Assembly (NCBI GenBank): GCA_038049695.1
Contig: CP142461.1
Location: 24,187,001 to 24,251,000, forward strand
Source: Cinnamomum chago
Taxonomy: Eukaryota > Streptophyta > Magnoliopsida > Laurales > Lauraceae
Direction of reading: 5' to 3'
DNA length: 64,000 nucleotides
Below, piece by piece: positions 1-9,439 of the stretch. The notes beneath the pieces were generated by a model that had not been told where the DNA came from, made no database searches, and worked only from the letters and a program-made list of their open reading frames with translations. Each line of letters begins with the position of its first letter. Positions within the stretch are counted from its first letter, which is position 1. A program made the translations under genes and the position numbers.

Positions 1-2770
1 GGTAAAACAGTCATTTCACACCAAATCTGTACCTAAAACTTATTATTCTCGAAATCCGTGAAACATATACTTTTTGAAAACTAGATAATTCGACGATCAT
101 TTCTTCCTTCTTCGTCGAATCCATCCGAGGTCCCGAATTAGATGATTTCAGCCAAACTAGTACCTTAAGTTGTGGGACCCAAACCTCTTTTGTTAACAAA
201 AGAGAACCCACCTCTTTCATTCTCATTTTACTCTCCATTGCTCCAGCACAAACCAGCTGAACCTAGGGTTCCTTGTGTTTTTCCTCTTCTTCTTGTTTCT
301 TCATCTCCAAGCCACACCAAGAGTTCATCAATCAAGCAATGAAGATCACCAATCACTTCCTCATCTCACAAGCTTCATCTTGATACCATTTTTGGAGGAA
401 CCCATCAATCTTGAGATCTCCTTTGAACTAGTTCTCTTCATTTGAAGGTCATCCAAGTAAGTGATTCTTCCCATCTTCTAGATTTGTTGTCTCCTAGCCC
501 TTGAGAAGCTACATTTGCATTATTGTTGGTTCATTCATTTTCATTCCTTGTGTAACCCATTTTAGGGTTGTTTTGGGGGTTATTGATTGTAGCTTGGCTT
601 TGAGCAATAGAGGTGAATAGAGGCTTGTTTTCAGCTAGCTTGGACTAGAGGCAAGTGAATGTTTGGATGTCCTTGAGTTTGAAATGGTTTGGTGAAGTAT
701 TTGTGGATTTTCCATGCTTTCATTAATGTGTTTTGGTTGAAATAAATGCTCATAAAGCATCTTGATAGTCTCATTTAATGTTTTGTAAACAGGTTGGTTT
801 AGCATTTATTGTCTTTTGGATATATCCTAAATGAATGTTTGTGAAATGGTTTCCTTCCTCTTTCCTTTGTATTGGACTTGATATGGAAGAAGTGATGGAG
901 TGAACACATGATGGGGTTTTGAAGAAGTGTAGTTAGAGGCATTGGAGGAGCTCTTAGCTCAATTCTATTATAAGGACTCAATAGAAGTGGGGAAAATGGT
1001 TTTAAGGAGGAGAAATGGCTAAAAATCTGATTACAGTGGGTGTTCCCACACTTGGCGGTCAGCCTGCGGTCACCTGGCGGCTAACCGCCAGCTAGCCGAA
1101 ATGTCACGGTGGCTTTTCCAGAGAGCACACTTCTTCTCCTCAAAACTCAGTTAGCTCCACGGTTGGCCAGCGGCTAACCGCAGAACACATCAGTGGCTAA
1201 CCGCTAGCTAACCGCACTTGGCGGTCAGCTTTCCAGTAAGCTGCATTTCTGCAGCCCAGCCGCGGTCAGCCAGCGGCTAGCCGCCGCTGGGAAACCGAAA
1301 TTCCCCAGATTTTGAAAAGCTCCCCGCTCGAACGAACTCTCCGGTTCGTTCGAGCGTTGAGCTTTGTCGATCAAAGGAGATTCACTAGGCATTGTATGAG
1401 GCCATTCGAGAAAGAAACCATATCACGAGAATGTCATTCGAAGTTTTGAAAATCCAAAGTGTATAAGGAGCCCGGGATGTCTTCAAACTCAAGGAGTACC
1501 AAGTCTTTTCAATAACCGACATACGGGACCCCTATCCACTTAAATAGATCTCGAAATCAACAGTTTTCCCGAAATGGTATAGTTCATTATATTTCTTCAT
1601 TTCCAAGATTTACTTTACATGATCTGTTTTCCCGAAAGCTTGATGGTTAAACTAGTAACATTGACTTGTCCCGAAGAGTATCACCCGTTATGAAATGAAA
1701 GTTATACATTTGAATATTCTTGCCCGTTCATTGATTTACTTGTACTTGATTTACTCGCATATGTATCGATGTGTTATTTGACATATGTGTCGGCATCACT
1801 AAGCTTGGATACCTTGTCGGTTTGATCCACCAACTTGGAGATCCCTCTCCCGTCCCGCCAGCTGCAGTTTGGATCCTGATACCCGGTTTATTACCGTGGT
1901 CCCGTCCCGATACCCGGCTCGCTACCGTGGTCCCGTCCCGTATATTTATATTGTATATATGATTTGCGTTGATTCTCCTCACCTTATGTGACTGAGATCA
2001 ATGTCCCGTGATACTGTTGTCACTTTAGTGACAGAGGACTTAGCTTTATGTGATTGCCATCTTGTGAGTTCCCGATCCCTTGGTTACCTCATATGTTTTA
2101 TCTTGTTGATATGTTTTCTAGCAAATGATTTATCTATTTTATGAGAGTTCTTGCTTAAACAGATTTTCTTGCTTTTCGAGATATTTCATCTATTATATGT
2201 CGTTGTATCTTTTCACTCTCTTGCCAGACCGTCGTGTCTGATACATTTGCTTTGGTACTCAGGTCCCGTTGCCGGTTTCCTTGAGGAGGAGCCAGAGGAG
2301 GCGGTAGGTGAACCGCAACCTCTAGTTGAGTGGCGCGCTGACGATGTCATGTAGACATTAGACTGCTATGAGAAGCGTAACATTTTGGGAGAACTAATTA
2401 ACCATTCTTTTTGGGTTATTGTTTTGTTAATATTGGCCTTTGTTGGCCTCTAATTTTGGGGAATGTAACTAAATGTTATTTTGTCTAACTTTAACAACTT
2501 TTGGGAAACATGCTATAGATCATTGCTCATTCTGATACAGTATTTTATACTTGATGTTAATGCTTTCATGACTAGAGATAGTCTGACTATTTGACTTGCT
2601 ACATGCTTCCGCACCTAAGAGAAATGTTCATTGATGGTTGTGATATCCTCACCGCGGACACCTGTGGGAAATTAAATAAATTGTATATTGTGAATGTAGA
2701 TATTCATCATTAATCATTTTTCACTAATGTCCCGATCCCGGATTCGGATTCCCGGTCCGGGGTCGTGACA
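1..2770 (-). mobile_element. Long gypsy-type LTR, copy A (partial, runs off left edge)
   Basis: Read on the minus strand this starts at 2770 with TGTCACGACCCCGGACC and runs leftward past base 1. It is the same family as the element at 44829-47926 and, more distantly, those at 18467-22480 and 56091-60315: they share the opening block, a block with the phrase GTGTCCGCGGTGAGG, and a 3' block with the phrase GGATTCGACGAAGAAGGAAG (here inverted, near 100-125). Related complete copies start TG, end CA and carry 5-bp duplications, so this is an LTR, probably solo. The TGTCACGACCCC start and 3-4 kb size suggest the Tekay/Del chromovirus lineage; that is inference from LTR style, because no coding sequence is attached. 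No open frame is conserved between copies. Confidence 0.8.
1045..1300. repeat. Motif island with GCGGTTAGCCGC-type repeats in LTR copy A
   Basis: About 250 bases densely packed with near-palindromic variants of 'ggcggctaaccgcc' and 'agctagccg'. The same motif occupies the equivalent place in the LTR at 56091-60315 (58320-58600). Copies 18467-22480 and 44829-47926 have different motifs at this place. It is followed on the right by a larger palindrome, gctcgaacgaac...gttcgttcgagc. Confidence 0.75.
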
Positions 2771-3510
2771 TTAAGTCTTTTCCATTGCTTATGCATGTCA
2801 TTATACATTCATTATCGTGTTGTTGTAGGCTACAAAAAATTGGACAAGAACCTAAAAATTACTAAAACGATATTGTTATTAGAAAATTGAACGATAATTA
2901 ACATTGAGTGAAATCGTTAGTCCTTCTCATGTTTTATGCATCTCAATTTAAATTCAGCAATTTTTTGTTGTTGGATACTAAAATTGGGTGAAGAAACTAA
3001 AAATTATGGTATTGATATCGTTATCAAAGAACAATTTTATTTTTTCTCAATAATCGAATTACATTCTCCATCGTGAGTCCTTCTAATCGTTTAGGCATCT
3101 CAATATAAAGTAACCATACTTTTGTTGTTGGAAACCAAAAGTGGATGAAGAAAAAAAAGTATGTTAACGATATCGTTATTAAAGACAAATTTCATTTTTT
3201 TCATTAATCGAAAGTGAGTGAAATCGTGATTCCTTGTCATTGTGTATCACCTCAATATAATGTCCCCACTATTCTGTTGTTGGACACCAATATTGGATGA
3301 AAAACATAGCAATTACAATTACTTCTTTGTTATCAAGAACAATTTTTCTTGTTGTCATTAAACGAAACTGAGTGAGATTGCAAGTCCTTCTCATTGTGTA
3401 TGCATCTCAATATAAAGTCCCCATTATGGTGTCGTTAGACACCGGAATTGGAAGAAGAAGATAAAAATTATGGTAACGAATTCGTTATCAAAGAACTTTC
3501 CTTTCTTTCC
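2771..3510. repeat. Five ~154-bp imperfect tandem units
   Basis: The phrase (a)tcgttatc/taaaga recurs at about 2868, 3014, 3169, 3324 and 3478, a spacing of 146-155 bp. Each unit also contains a 'tgttgttgga...accaaaattgg(a)tgaagaaa' block and a 'catctcaatataaagt' block. The units are AT-rich, diverged and non-coding. They lie between the end of LTR copy A and a transposase-like exon, so they may be intronic or belong to a decayed DNA transposon. Nothing else is recognisable up to 3868. Confidence 0.7.
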
Positions 3511-3868
3511 AGCATAAAGTCATAACTCGTTGTTGTTTGATAACTTCATTGGTAAACAAAACAATGAAGTTGGCTTTATAAATCATTTAGCATTGGAAAA
3601 CTATTTTGACCAGTATAGAGCATTGGTTTTTGTGTTTCTCATGTTTTTTTCTTAATTGTTAAAATTTTGTTGTTCTGCGTCATTGTCTATGCATCTCTTA
3701 ATTGAGTCGCTATGATGTTTCTTCTAGGAGTTAATGATATTGATGCCCAAAGTAATATGTCAAATTCAGTTTGGGCACTTCATTCTTGGATCTACACCTT
3801 GCATGTGTTTATCAATTGTGTTACATAGCTCGAAGTTTTACATAACTCGATTATGTTGCTGTAGCAGG

Positions 3869-5046
3869 ATGCCTGATTGTGATTTACTAGTCAAATTCCA
3901 TTCTGGTGGAGAAATTTCTTGGGATAATGGAAGTCCAATTTATATTGGAGGTTGTCCAAAGATGGTGTTCTTCAAAAGATCAACCACGTACTCACAATTG
4001 GTCCAAAAAATACGTGATCTCTCAAATGGGAACATGCTTGGACATATCCCAATTATACAATATCTCCATCAGAATGGGAAAGTATGCTGTTTGCTAGGCA
4101 TAACAAACGATGAAGATGTAGAGATTATGTTCAGAGCATCTTCGGGTCTGGATACAAGTGCATTGTACCCGTACATCCAGCGAAGCGCGATTAATGCAAC
4201 AGATCACCAAGAGTGTGAACAAAGGTATGCTATGATTGGACTTGTCATTTTCCACACCAATTCTTAATACTGAGCATCTTTAATTTTATGTATACATAGA
4301 GTGGGATCTCGTAAAGGCGTTCAGCCTAGTAGTCCGCCAATAATTCTTGGAAAAAGGTCAGCACTAAATAGCGATATAGCTATACTAGCCCAAATGCTCG
4401 CCAATTATATGCTTAGCCGGACAGGTTCCTCGACCACCATCAGGTGCTTAACACCAACATCGTTCGATACGAGGATGCGATTTTGAACAACACACTACCA
4501 TCTCCAAAGTATAGTATCCTCTACTTTATTTTGCTTATTGATCCATAATCGTTTAGTTTCCATATTTTTCCTTGGATCTATTCGGTGTATTTTTTATATT
4601 TCAACTTTAACAATAGTGTGGAACATCATCGCTGTAAAAAATCTCTTGATCTTTTCAAACTAGCAAGGCATGTCCTCATTATAATTGAGTTTTACCTGCC
4701 TTTGATATGGAAAAAATAAGATGGCTCGTGTTTCTTCCGAATGAAGTATCTATAATGATCACGCTCATTTATCATCCAGGGTTAACCCAATGAGGATAGG
4801 ATCTGACTTGGCACCAAAAACTACCGCGGTCAACAGAGAATTTATTGTGCAACAATCATATCCATCTGTAGACCTTGGAGCTGATTTTGAATTGCCCTTT
4901 TCACAAGGAGGCTACATCTGCAAAGGAGAAGAAAACCCATTTGCAGAAAATGATGTTGGGTTGGAGACTGATAGTGGCAACCTTGATAATCTGCATGTGG
5001 ATACTAAAAGTTGTAGAGAAGCAGGCTACACCTTTAGAGGAAACAG
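3869..5046 (+). pseudogene. Fragment resembling the N-terminus of Mutator-like (MuDR) transposase
   Basis: An exon from 3869 (ATG directly after an AG acceptor at 3866-3867) to 4224 encodes a protein opening MPDCDLLVKFHSGGEISWDN and continuing with a W/Y-rich beta-strand pattern (YIGG, LVQKIRDLS, VCCLLGITNDEDVEIMF). This resembles the PB1/MuDR-type N-terminal domain that precedes MULE transposases. A donor GT at 4225 and an acceptor ending at 4299 join in frame to a second open stretch that ends at a TGA near 4484. A third open stretch starts after an AG near 4779 and runs to a possible donor near 5047. No catalytic DDE domain, zinc knuckle or TIR was seen. The family call is moderate, the exon joins are inference, and the locus is probably a decayed MULE or a gene derived from one. 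Confidence 0.45.
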
Positions 5047-5845
5047 GTTACATGCTCCCATTGCAAGAAGCATGGCCATAATAGACAGACATGTAGAGAT
5101 CTACCTCCAAGGGGATGACTCTTCCATCCTCCCCCCCCCTCTTTTTTTTTTTGGGTGTTGGAATGAGATAGAACTTCGTGGCGTTCACATCTCAATTGTT
5201 TGATCTCGGGCTTGGTGTAAATACTTTTTTATGTTGCGGGAGCATATTTTGACTTCTATTTTGGATGTATCTCTTGCTGAATATGGGAGAATATACTGTG
5301 TATATTCTGATGTGTAGATGCAAACCTGTGTTGATGTTTGCATGTGATAAGTTGTTAAAGGATTTTTTTGTATACCGGCAATGACAAATGAAACTAATGC
5401 TATTGGAAACTGGGATTCTACATTTATGTCATTTGTGCGTTTATCAATTTTCTTTTGTCATGGTTGAGCTTTTCCCGCCACCAAGGAATACTACCCATTT
5501 TGTTTCTGTGAATTTATCTTTTCATATCTTCTACTATAATTATTGTTTATCCTATAACTTGGCCTTTTAAATGTAGTTTTCATTATATTCTGATCATATA
5601 TCTGGATTTTTAGCCTATTTTGAAAAAAGCCCTCTCGAGAGAGAGGAACTGATTGTTGAACTATGTGAAAATCACCAAAGGTGGCTTCAGACATTTATGA
5701 CCCGTGAACCTACCTTTCCATCCAGGCCGATCAGCCCAAAGCATAAATTGCTTGGCATGCTAATATGCGTTCTAATTTACCTAAGAAGGGTTGATATGAG
5801 GGCTGGCCCCTTTGGTGGAAGTATAATCCATCAAAACTCAAACAG
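5047..5845. other. No gene recognised
   Basis: AT-rich sequence with a C/T homopolymer tract at 5130-5150. Short open frames are unremarkable and none shows a recognisable domain. A short palindrome (ctctcgagagag) lies near 5631. It bridges the transposase-like fragment and the TTCGAA repeat array. Confidence 0.5.
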
Positions 5846-6420
5846 GTTCAAAATGATTATAGGGTCGAACTCAAAACTTGCTAGTTCGAACCCTTGGCCC
5901 ATCTGGAAATTGGCCTAGAAAGTCCTGTATACGAAGGTTCGAGATCCTATCTCGTCGATCGAAAAAAAAAGATGTTAACTGTTAATGGACTTCGTATGAG
6001 GCCTCACATTATGGTTTAAGAATGATTCACAGCTAGGCTGCATTTTCCTGATTCACCGGCACTGGGCCAACTTCCAGCAAACACAAAGGTTCGAACCCTT
6101 GCATTTAGGGTTCGAACCTTGAAATTCTGAACTGCCCGAGCCAAATTCCAGGGGCGGATAAGGTTCGAACCCTTGTAACAAGGGTTCGAACCTTAGAATT
6201 CATAACTCCCTGAGCCTTTTTCCAGGGGGGGGGGGTCAAAGGTTCGAATCCTCATCCTGAGGGTTCGAACCCTTGTATCCTGCACTCCTCAGGCCATTTT
6301 CCAAATGGGTCGAAGGTTCGAACCCTCAGGACTCCTACATTCCCTGAGCCATTTTCCAGGGGGGTCGAAGGTTCGAACCCTCATCCTCAGGCCATTTTGC
6401 CAGAGGGTCACCGACAACCA
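5846..6420. repeat. GGTTCGAACC motif array (motif island of a G-family LTR)
   Basis: The palindrome ggttcgaacc or a one-base variant occurs about ten times (near 5882, 5935, 6087, 6108, 6160, 6182, 6240, 6261, 6314 and 6369), alternating as 'aaggttcgaaccctt' and 'agggttcgaacctt' within longer repeats that contain 'cctgagccattttccag'. It directly abuts the G-family LTR copy at 6421-7454, where another G copy (42161-43018) has a purine/pyrimidine tract instead. The motif matches the Pol III B-box core, but nothing around it folds as a tRNA. Confidence 0.7.
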
Positions 6421-7454
6421 TGCACCCAGGGTCGCCGGCGACCATGGGGGAATTTTCCCATTTGGTCGCCGTTTCGTCGGCCGTTTTTCGATCTTTTTGT
6501 TTATTTTTTGCTCCTGTATTTTTCTTGACATTTTCCTCATTTTTTGGATTGATTCTCCTGAAGAAAGCCTAACAAGAAGCCGTGCAAATCGGAGCACAAA
6601 GTTTCCTATTTTTTGGAAAAGCAGAAGACTTTGTGGTCGATTTTCCGTCAAGAGCCGGAACTAGGTCAAACGATGTCGAAATGACCTGAAATTTGAGGTG
6701 AAGCCTTCTGAGCAGTAGATAGGACCAACCATGGGCTTTGGTTTGAGTTTTGAAGCCGTTTGGGGTCCCATCGCTGCTAGGCTTGATCTCGCTGCGAGAA
6801 AGATGTCGCGCTTTGATGTGCGGTCAACCGATGTCCGATTGACCCGAAATTTGACAGGAAGCTTATTGGAGTCATTTTGAGATGATCCATTGGCTTCGTT
6901 TTGGATGTCATGGTCTCGGGGTGCTCCGCCGCCGGTAGCCTTGATTTTCTTCCGGAGTGTCGAAGTCGGGTCAAACGTTGTCGGAATGACTTGAAATTTG
7001 ACATGCAGCCCTGTTGAAGCATGTTGAAGCCGCCCATGTGCTCCGTTTGATGAGTAATGGTCCCGGTGGTTCTCGCCGCCGATGAGCTTAATTTTCTTTC
7101 GGAGCGTCGAAGTCGAGTCAAACGTTGCCAGAATGACCTCAAATTTGACGTGGAGCCTTTTGGAGGTATTTTGAGACCACCCGTAAGCTCAGATCAAAGT
7201 TTTGATGTCTTCGACGCTGCCGCCATCAGGAGCGCCTGTTTGGCTGCCGAAGGAGTGAAGTTAGGCCAAATGATGTCGGAATGGCCTGAAACTTCATGTG
7301 AACTCCTCTTTTGGCTGTTTTGAAGGATTTTGCAATTTTTGTTTGATTCTGACAAGATCTGATGCTTGAAGTAGCATTGCCCGTTTGTAGTAGGATGCGG
7401 CTTCATGCGGCTTCCTGATGTTAAAGAGGCAAACTGACATTTTTGGTGTCAACA
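6421..7454 (-). mobile_element. G-family LTR, 5' part (copy G3)
   Basis: On the minus strand it begins at 7454 with TGTTGACACCAAAAATGTCA and is similar to the minus strand of 13540-14700 and the plus strand of 42161-43018 through most of its length. Shared landmarks are the repeated phrase 'aggtcaaacgatgtcg(g)aatgacctgaaattt' and a segment near 6540-6610 ending 'ggagcacaaagtttcc'. It abuts another G-family LTR segment at 7455 in the same orientation, so it was probably inserted into it. No TSD could be confirmed because the left end merges with the TTCGAA array. Confidence 0.7.
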
Positions 7455-7964
7455 ATTTAATTGCCCTTAATCTTCATGATGAGAGGAGTTTCATGATTTT
7501 AATATCATGATTACTTGAATTTGTAACTCCCATTTGCTTGATTTTGATTGAGCCGTCCAAAATAATGAGTTAATGACCACATTAAGTTGTCACTACAAGA
7601 AATTTGGGGTTTAAGGACGACCCAAATTTGTCCCAAAATGTACATATTTCGTCACCAAAACTAATTGAGACGAAAATTTTTCGTCACCCGTTTTGTTGCC
7701 AAAGCCTTGTCACTAAAAGGTATTGGAAACGGAAAAAAAATTCGTGATTGAAAAAGATAAATTTGTGACGATTTTTTTTTGTCTCCAATACACTCTGTTG
7801 GAAATAAGTAATTTTTTTTCGTCTCCAATACACTATGTTGGAAACATACTTGTAAGTAATTAGTGACAAAATATTTTGTCATTAAAGGAAGAAATTAGAG
7901 ACAAAAATATTTTGTCATAAATATAAAAAATAGAGACGAAATTTTTTTATCGCATTTACCCCAC

Positions 7965-8223
7965 CCAACTCAAGGACTTCCCAGGAGGTCACCCATTCTA
8001 ACACTGCTCCAGCCTGAGCATGCTTAACTTCGAAATTTTTACGATTTTTGGAGCCACACGATTTTAGAAGACTTCATGCTAAGTTAATACGGGGTTTGAC
8101 TTATAAACCATGCTCAACACTTGGATATTTCCGATGCGGGCTAACGGAGACTCATCGTTTGAAGCCGGTGGTTGACACACTACACCCCGCGATTAAGAGT
8201 ACCGCCCGGACCAAGATCTCACA
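7965..8223 (-). mobile_element. Cassandra-type TRIM LTR (first copy, truncated)
   Basis: On the minus strand it starts TGTGAGATCTTGGTCC at 8223 and matches the two downstream copies up to the 5S-like segment (about 7972-8040), but lacks the last ~40 bases of the LTR (no GGGCTGTGACA end). It joins CACTA subterminal repeat sequence near 7965. Confidence 0.8.
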
Positions 8224-8268
8224 TTCTCCCCCACTAGAAATAGAGCCATCCTCGGCTCTGATACCAAC

Positions 8269-8579
8269 TGTCACAGCCCCGCCCAACTTAGCATGAAATT
8301 ATCCGCTTTGGCCCACGTGTACGTGCGAGGACTCCATAGGAGGTCACCCATCCTAGTACTGCTCCCGCCCGAGCACGCTTAACTTCGAAGTTCTTACGCT
8401 TTTCGGGGCCGCACGGTTTTAAAAGGCCTCATGCTAAGTTAATACGGGGTATAACTTATAAGCCCATGGTCAGGACTTGGATATTTCCGATGCGGGCTAT
8501 CGTAGACTCGTTGTTTGAAGCCCGTGATTGACACGCTACGCCCAGTTGTTAAGGGTACCGCACGGACCAAGATCTCACA
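8269..8579 (-). mobile_element. Cassandra-type TRIM LTR (second copy, complete, 311 bp)
   Basis: Minus-strand LTR from TGTGAGATC (8579) to GGGGCTGTGACA (8269). It is followed by a 45-bp internal region (8224-8268) holding a PBS, complement of ggctctgatacca at 8254-8266, which matches initiator tRNA-Met, and a polypurine tract, complement of tctcccccac. At 8328-8398 the minus strand reads like plant 5S rRNA: AAGTTAAGCGTGCTCGGGC (A box), GAGCAGTA (intermediate element) and GGATGGGTGACC (C box). A 5S-like insert in a ~300-bp LTR with a tiny coding-free interior is the hallmark of Cassandra TRIMs, which use Pol III promoter elements. Confidence 0.9.
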
Positions 8580-8624
8580 TTCTCCCCCACTAGAAATAGA
8601 GTCATCTTCGGCTCTGATACCAAC

Positions 8625-8935
8625 TGTCACAGCCCCGCCCAACTCAGCATGAAATTGTCCGCTTTGGCCCACGTGCACGCACAGAAACTTCCCAGGAGGT
8701 CACCCATCCTAATACTGCTCCCACCCGAGCACGCTTAACTTCGGAGTTCTTAAGATTTTCGGGGACGCATGGTTTTAAAATGCCTCATGCTAAGTTAATA
8801 CGGGGTTTGACTTATAAGCCCAAGGTCAGGACTTGAATATTTCTGATGCGGGCTAACGGAGACTCACCGTTTGAAGCCCGTGGTTGATATGCTATGCCCC
8901 GTGGTTAAGGGTACCGCCCAGACCAAGTTCTCACA
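8625..8935 (-). mobile_element. Cassandra-type TRIM LTR (third copy, complete, 311 bp)
   Basis: Same length as the second copy and closely similar. A second 45-bp internal region (8580-8624) with PBS at 8610-8622 separates them. The 5S-like part lies at about 8687-8753. Its outer end reads TGTGAGAACTTGG rather than TGTGAGATCTTGG. The order LTR-interior-LTR-interior-LTR is a tandem TRIM, as expected from unequal recombination between LTRs. Confidence 0.88.
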
Positions 8936-9439
8936 GTAGCAGAGACTGAGAGAGGTAGGTGTACCTTGCGGTGGCGGACTCCTGGATGGAGGATGATGGG
9001 CACAGATGATGGTGATTGGTGATGGTGGCTGCGTTTGGGAATTCTAGACGAGAGAGACTGAGAGAAGTAGAGATAAGAGGGATCACTGATTAGGGATGGG
9101 TCTGCACTGCATGTGCTGATGGAGGGTGATGATGATTGATGGGGGCCAATGGGCCATGGAGCTGCTGCTTGAGACGATGGGTGGGAGATGTTGGAAAAGG
9201 GTTCTTCTCTCCTCTTCTGGAAAAGGATTTTGGAAAAGGGGGAAAAGGGTTTTGGAAAAGAGAGACCGGGATAGATGGAGGGACAAAGGGGGAAATGAGT
9301 TGTGGGAAAGGGGCGTTGGATTGGGGTTGGGGGGGGGGGGGATGGACGTTAGGGCCTTGGGGGGCCCATTTTAGTCATTTTAAAGGCTTTTCCAAAGCAA
9401 TACTTGTAAGAGAGGAATAGGCTCAAGTGTGAACGAAAT
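8936..9439. other. CACTA interior, no gene recognised
   Basis: Purine-rich sequence with 'gatgatgg' runs and a G homopolymer near 9329-9342. Open frames on both strands are compositional (Gly, Trp and Lys rich) and have no domain. Possibly a fragment picked up by the transposon; its source is unknown. Confidence 0.4.

Noticed and set aside
1045-1300. CRISPR-like repeat array
   Set aside because: Plant nuclear retroelement context, irregular spacing, degenerate palindromic repeats and no cas genes.
5882-6390. tRNA genes, because of GGTTCGAATCC-like motifs
   Set aside because: No acceptor or anticodon stems and no A box at the proper distance; the motif is a repeated palindrome.
8328-8398. 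A genuine 5S rRNA gene
   Set aside because: Only the internal-promoter part resembles 5S and it is embedded in an LTR with PBS and PPT; it is a Cassandra TRIM.
9126-9420. Gly/Trp-rich small proteins in the CACTA interior
   Set aside because: Overlapping frames on the same purine-rich DNA, with no start context or domain.
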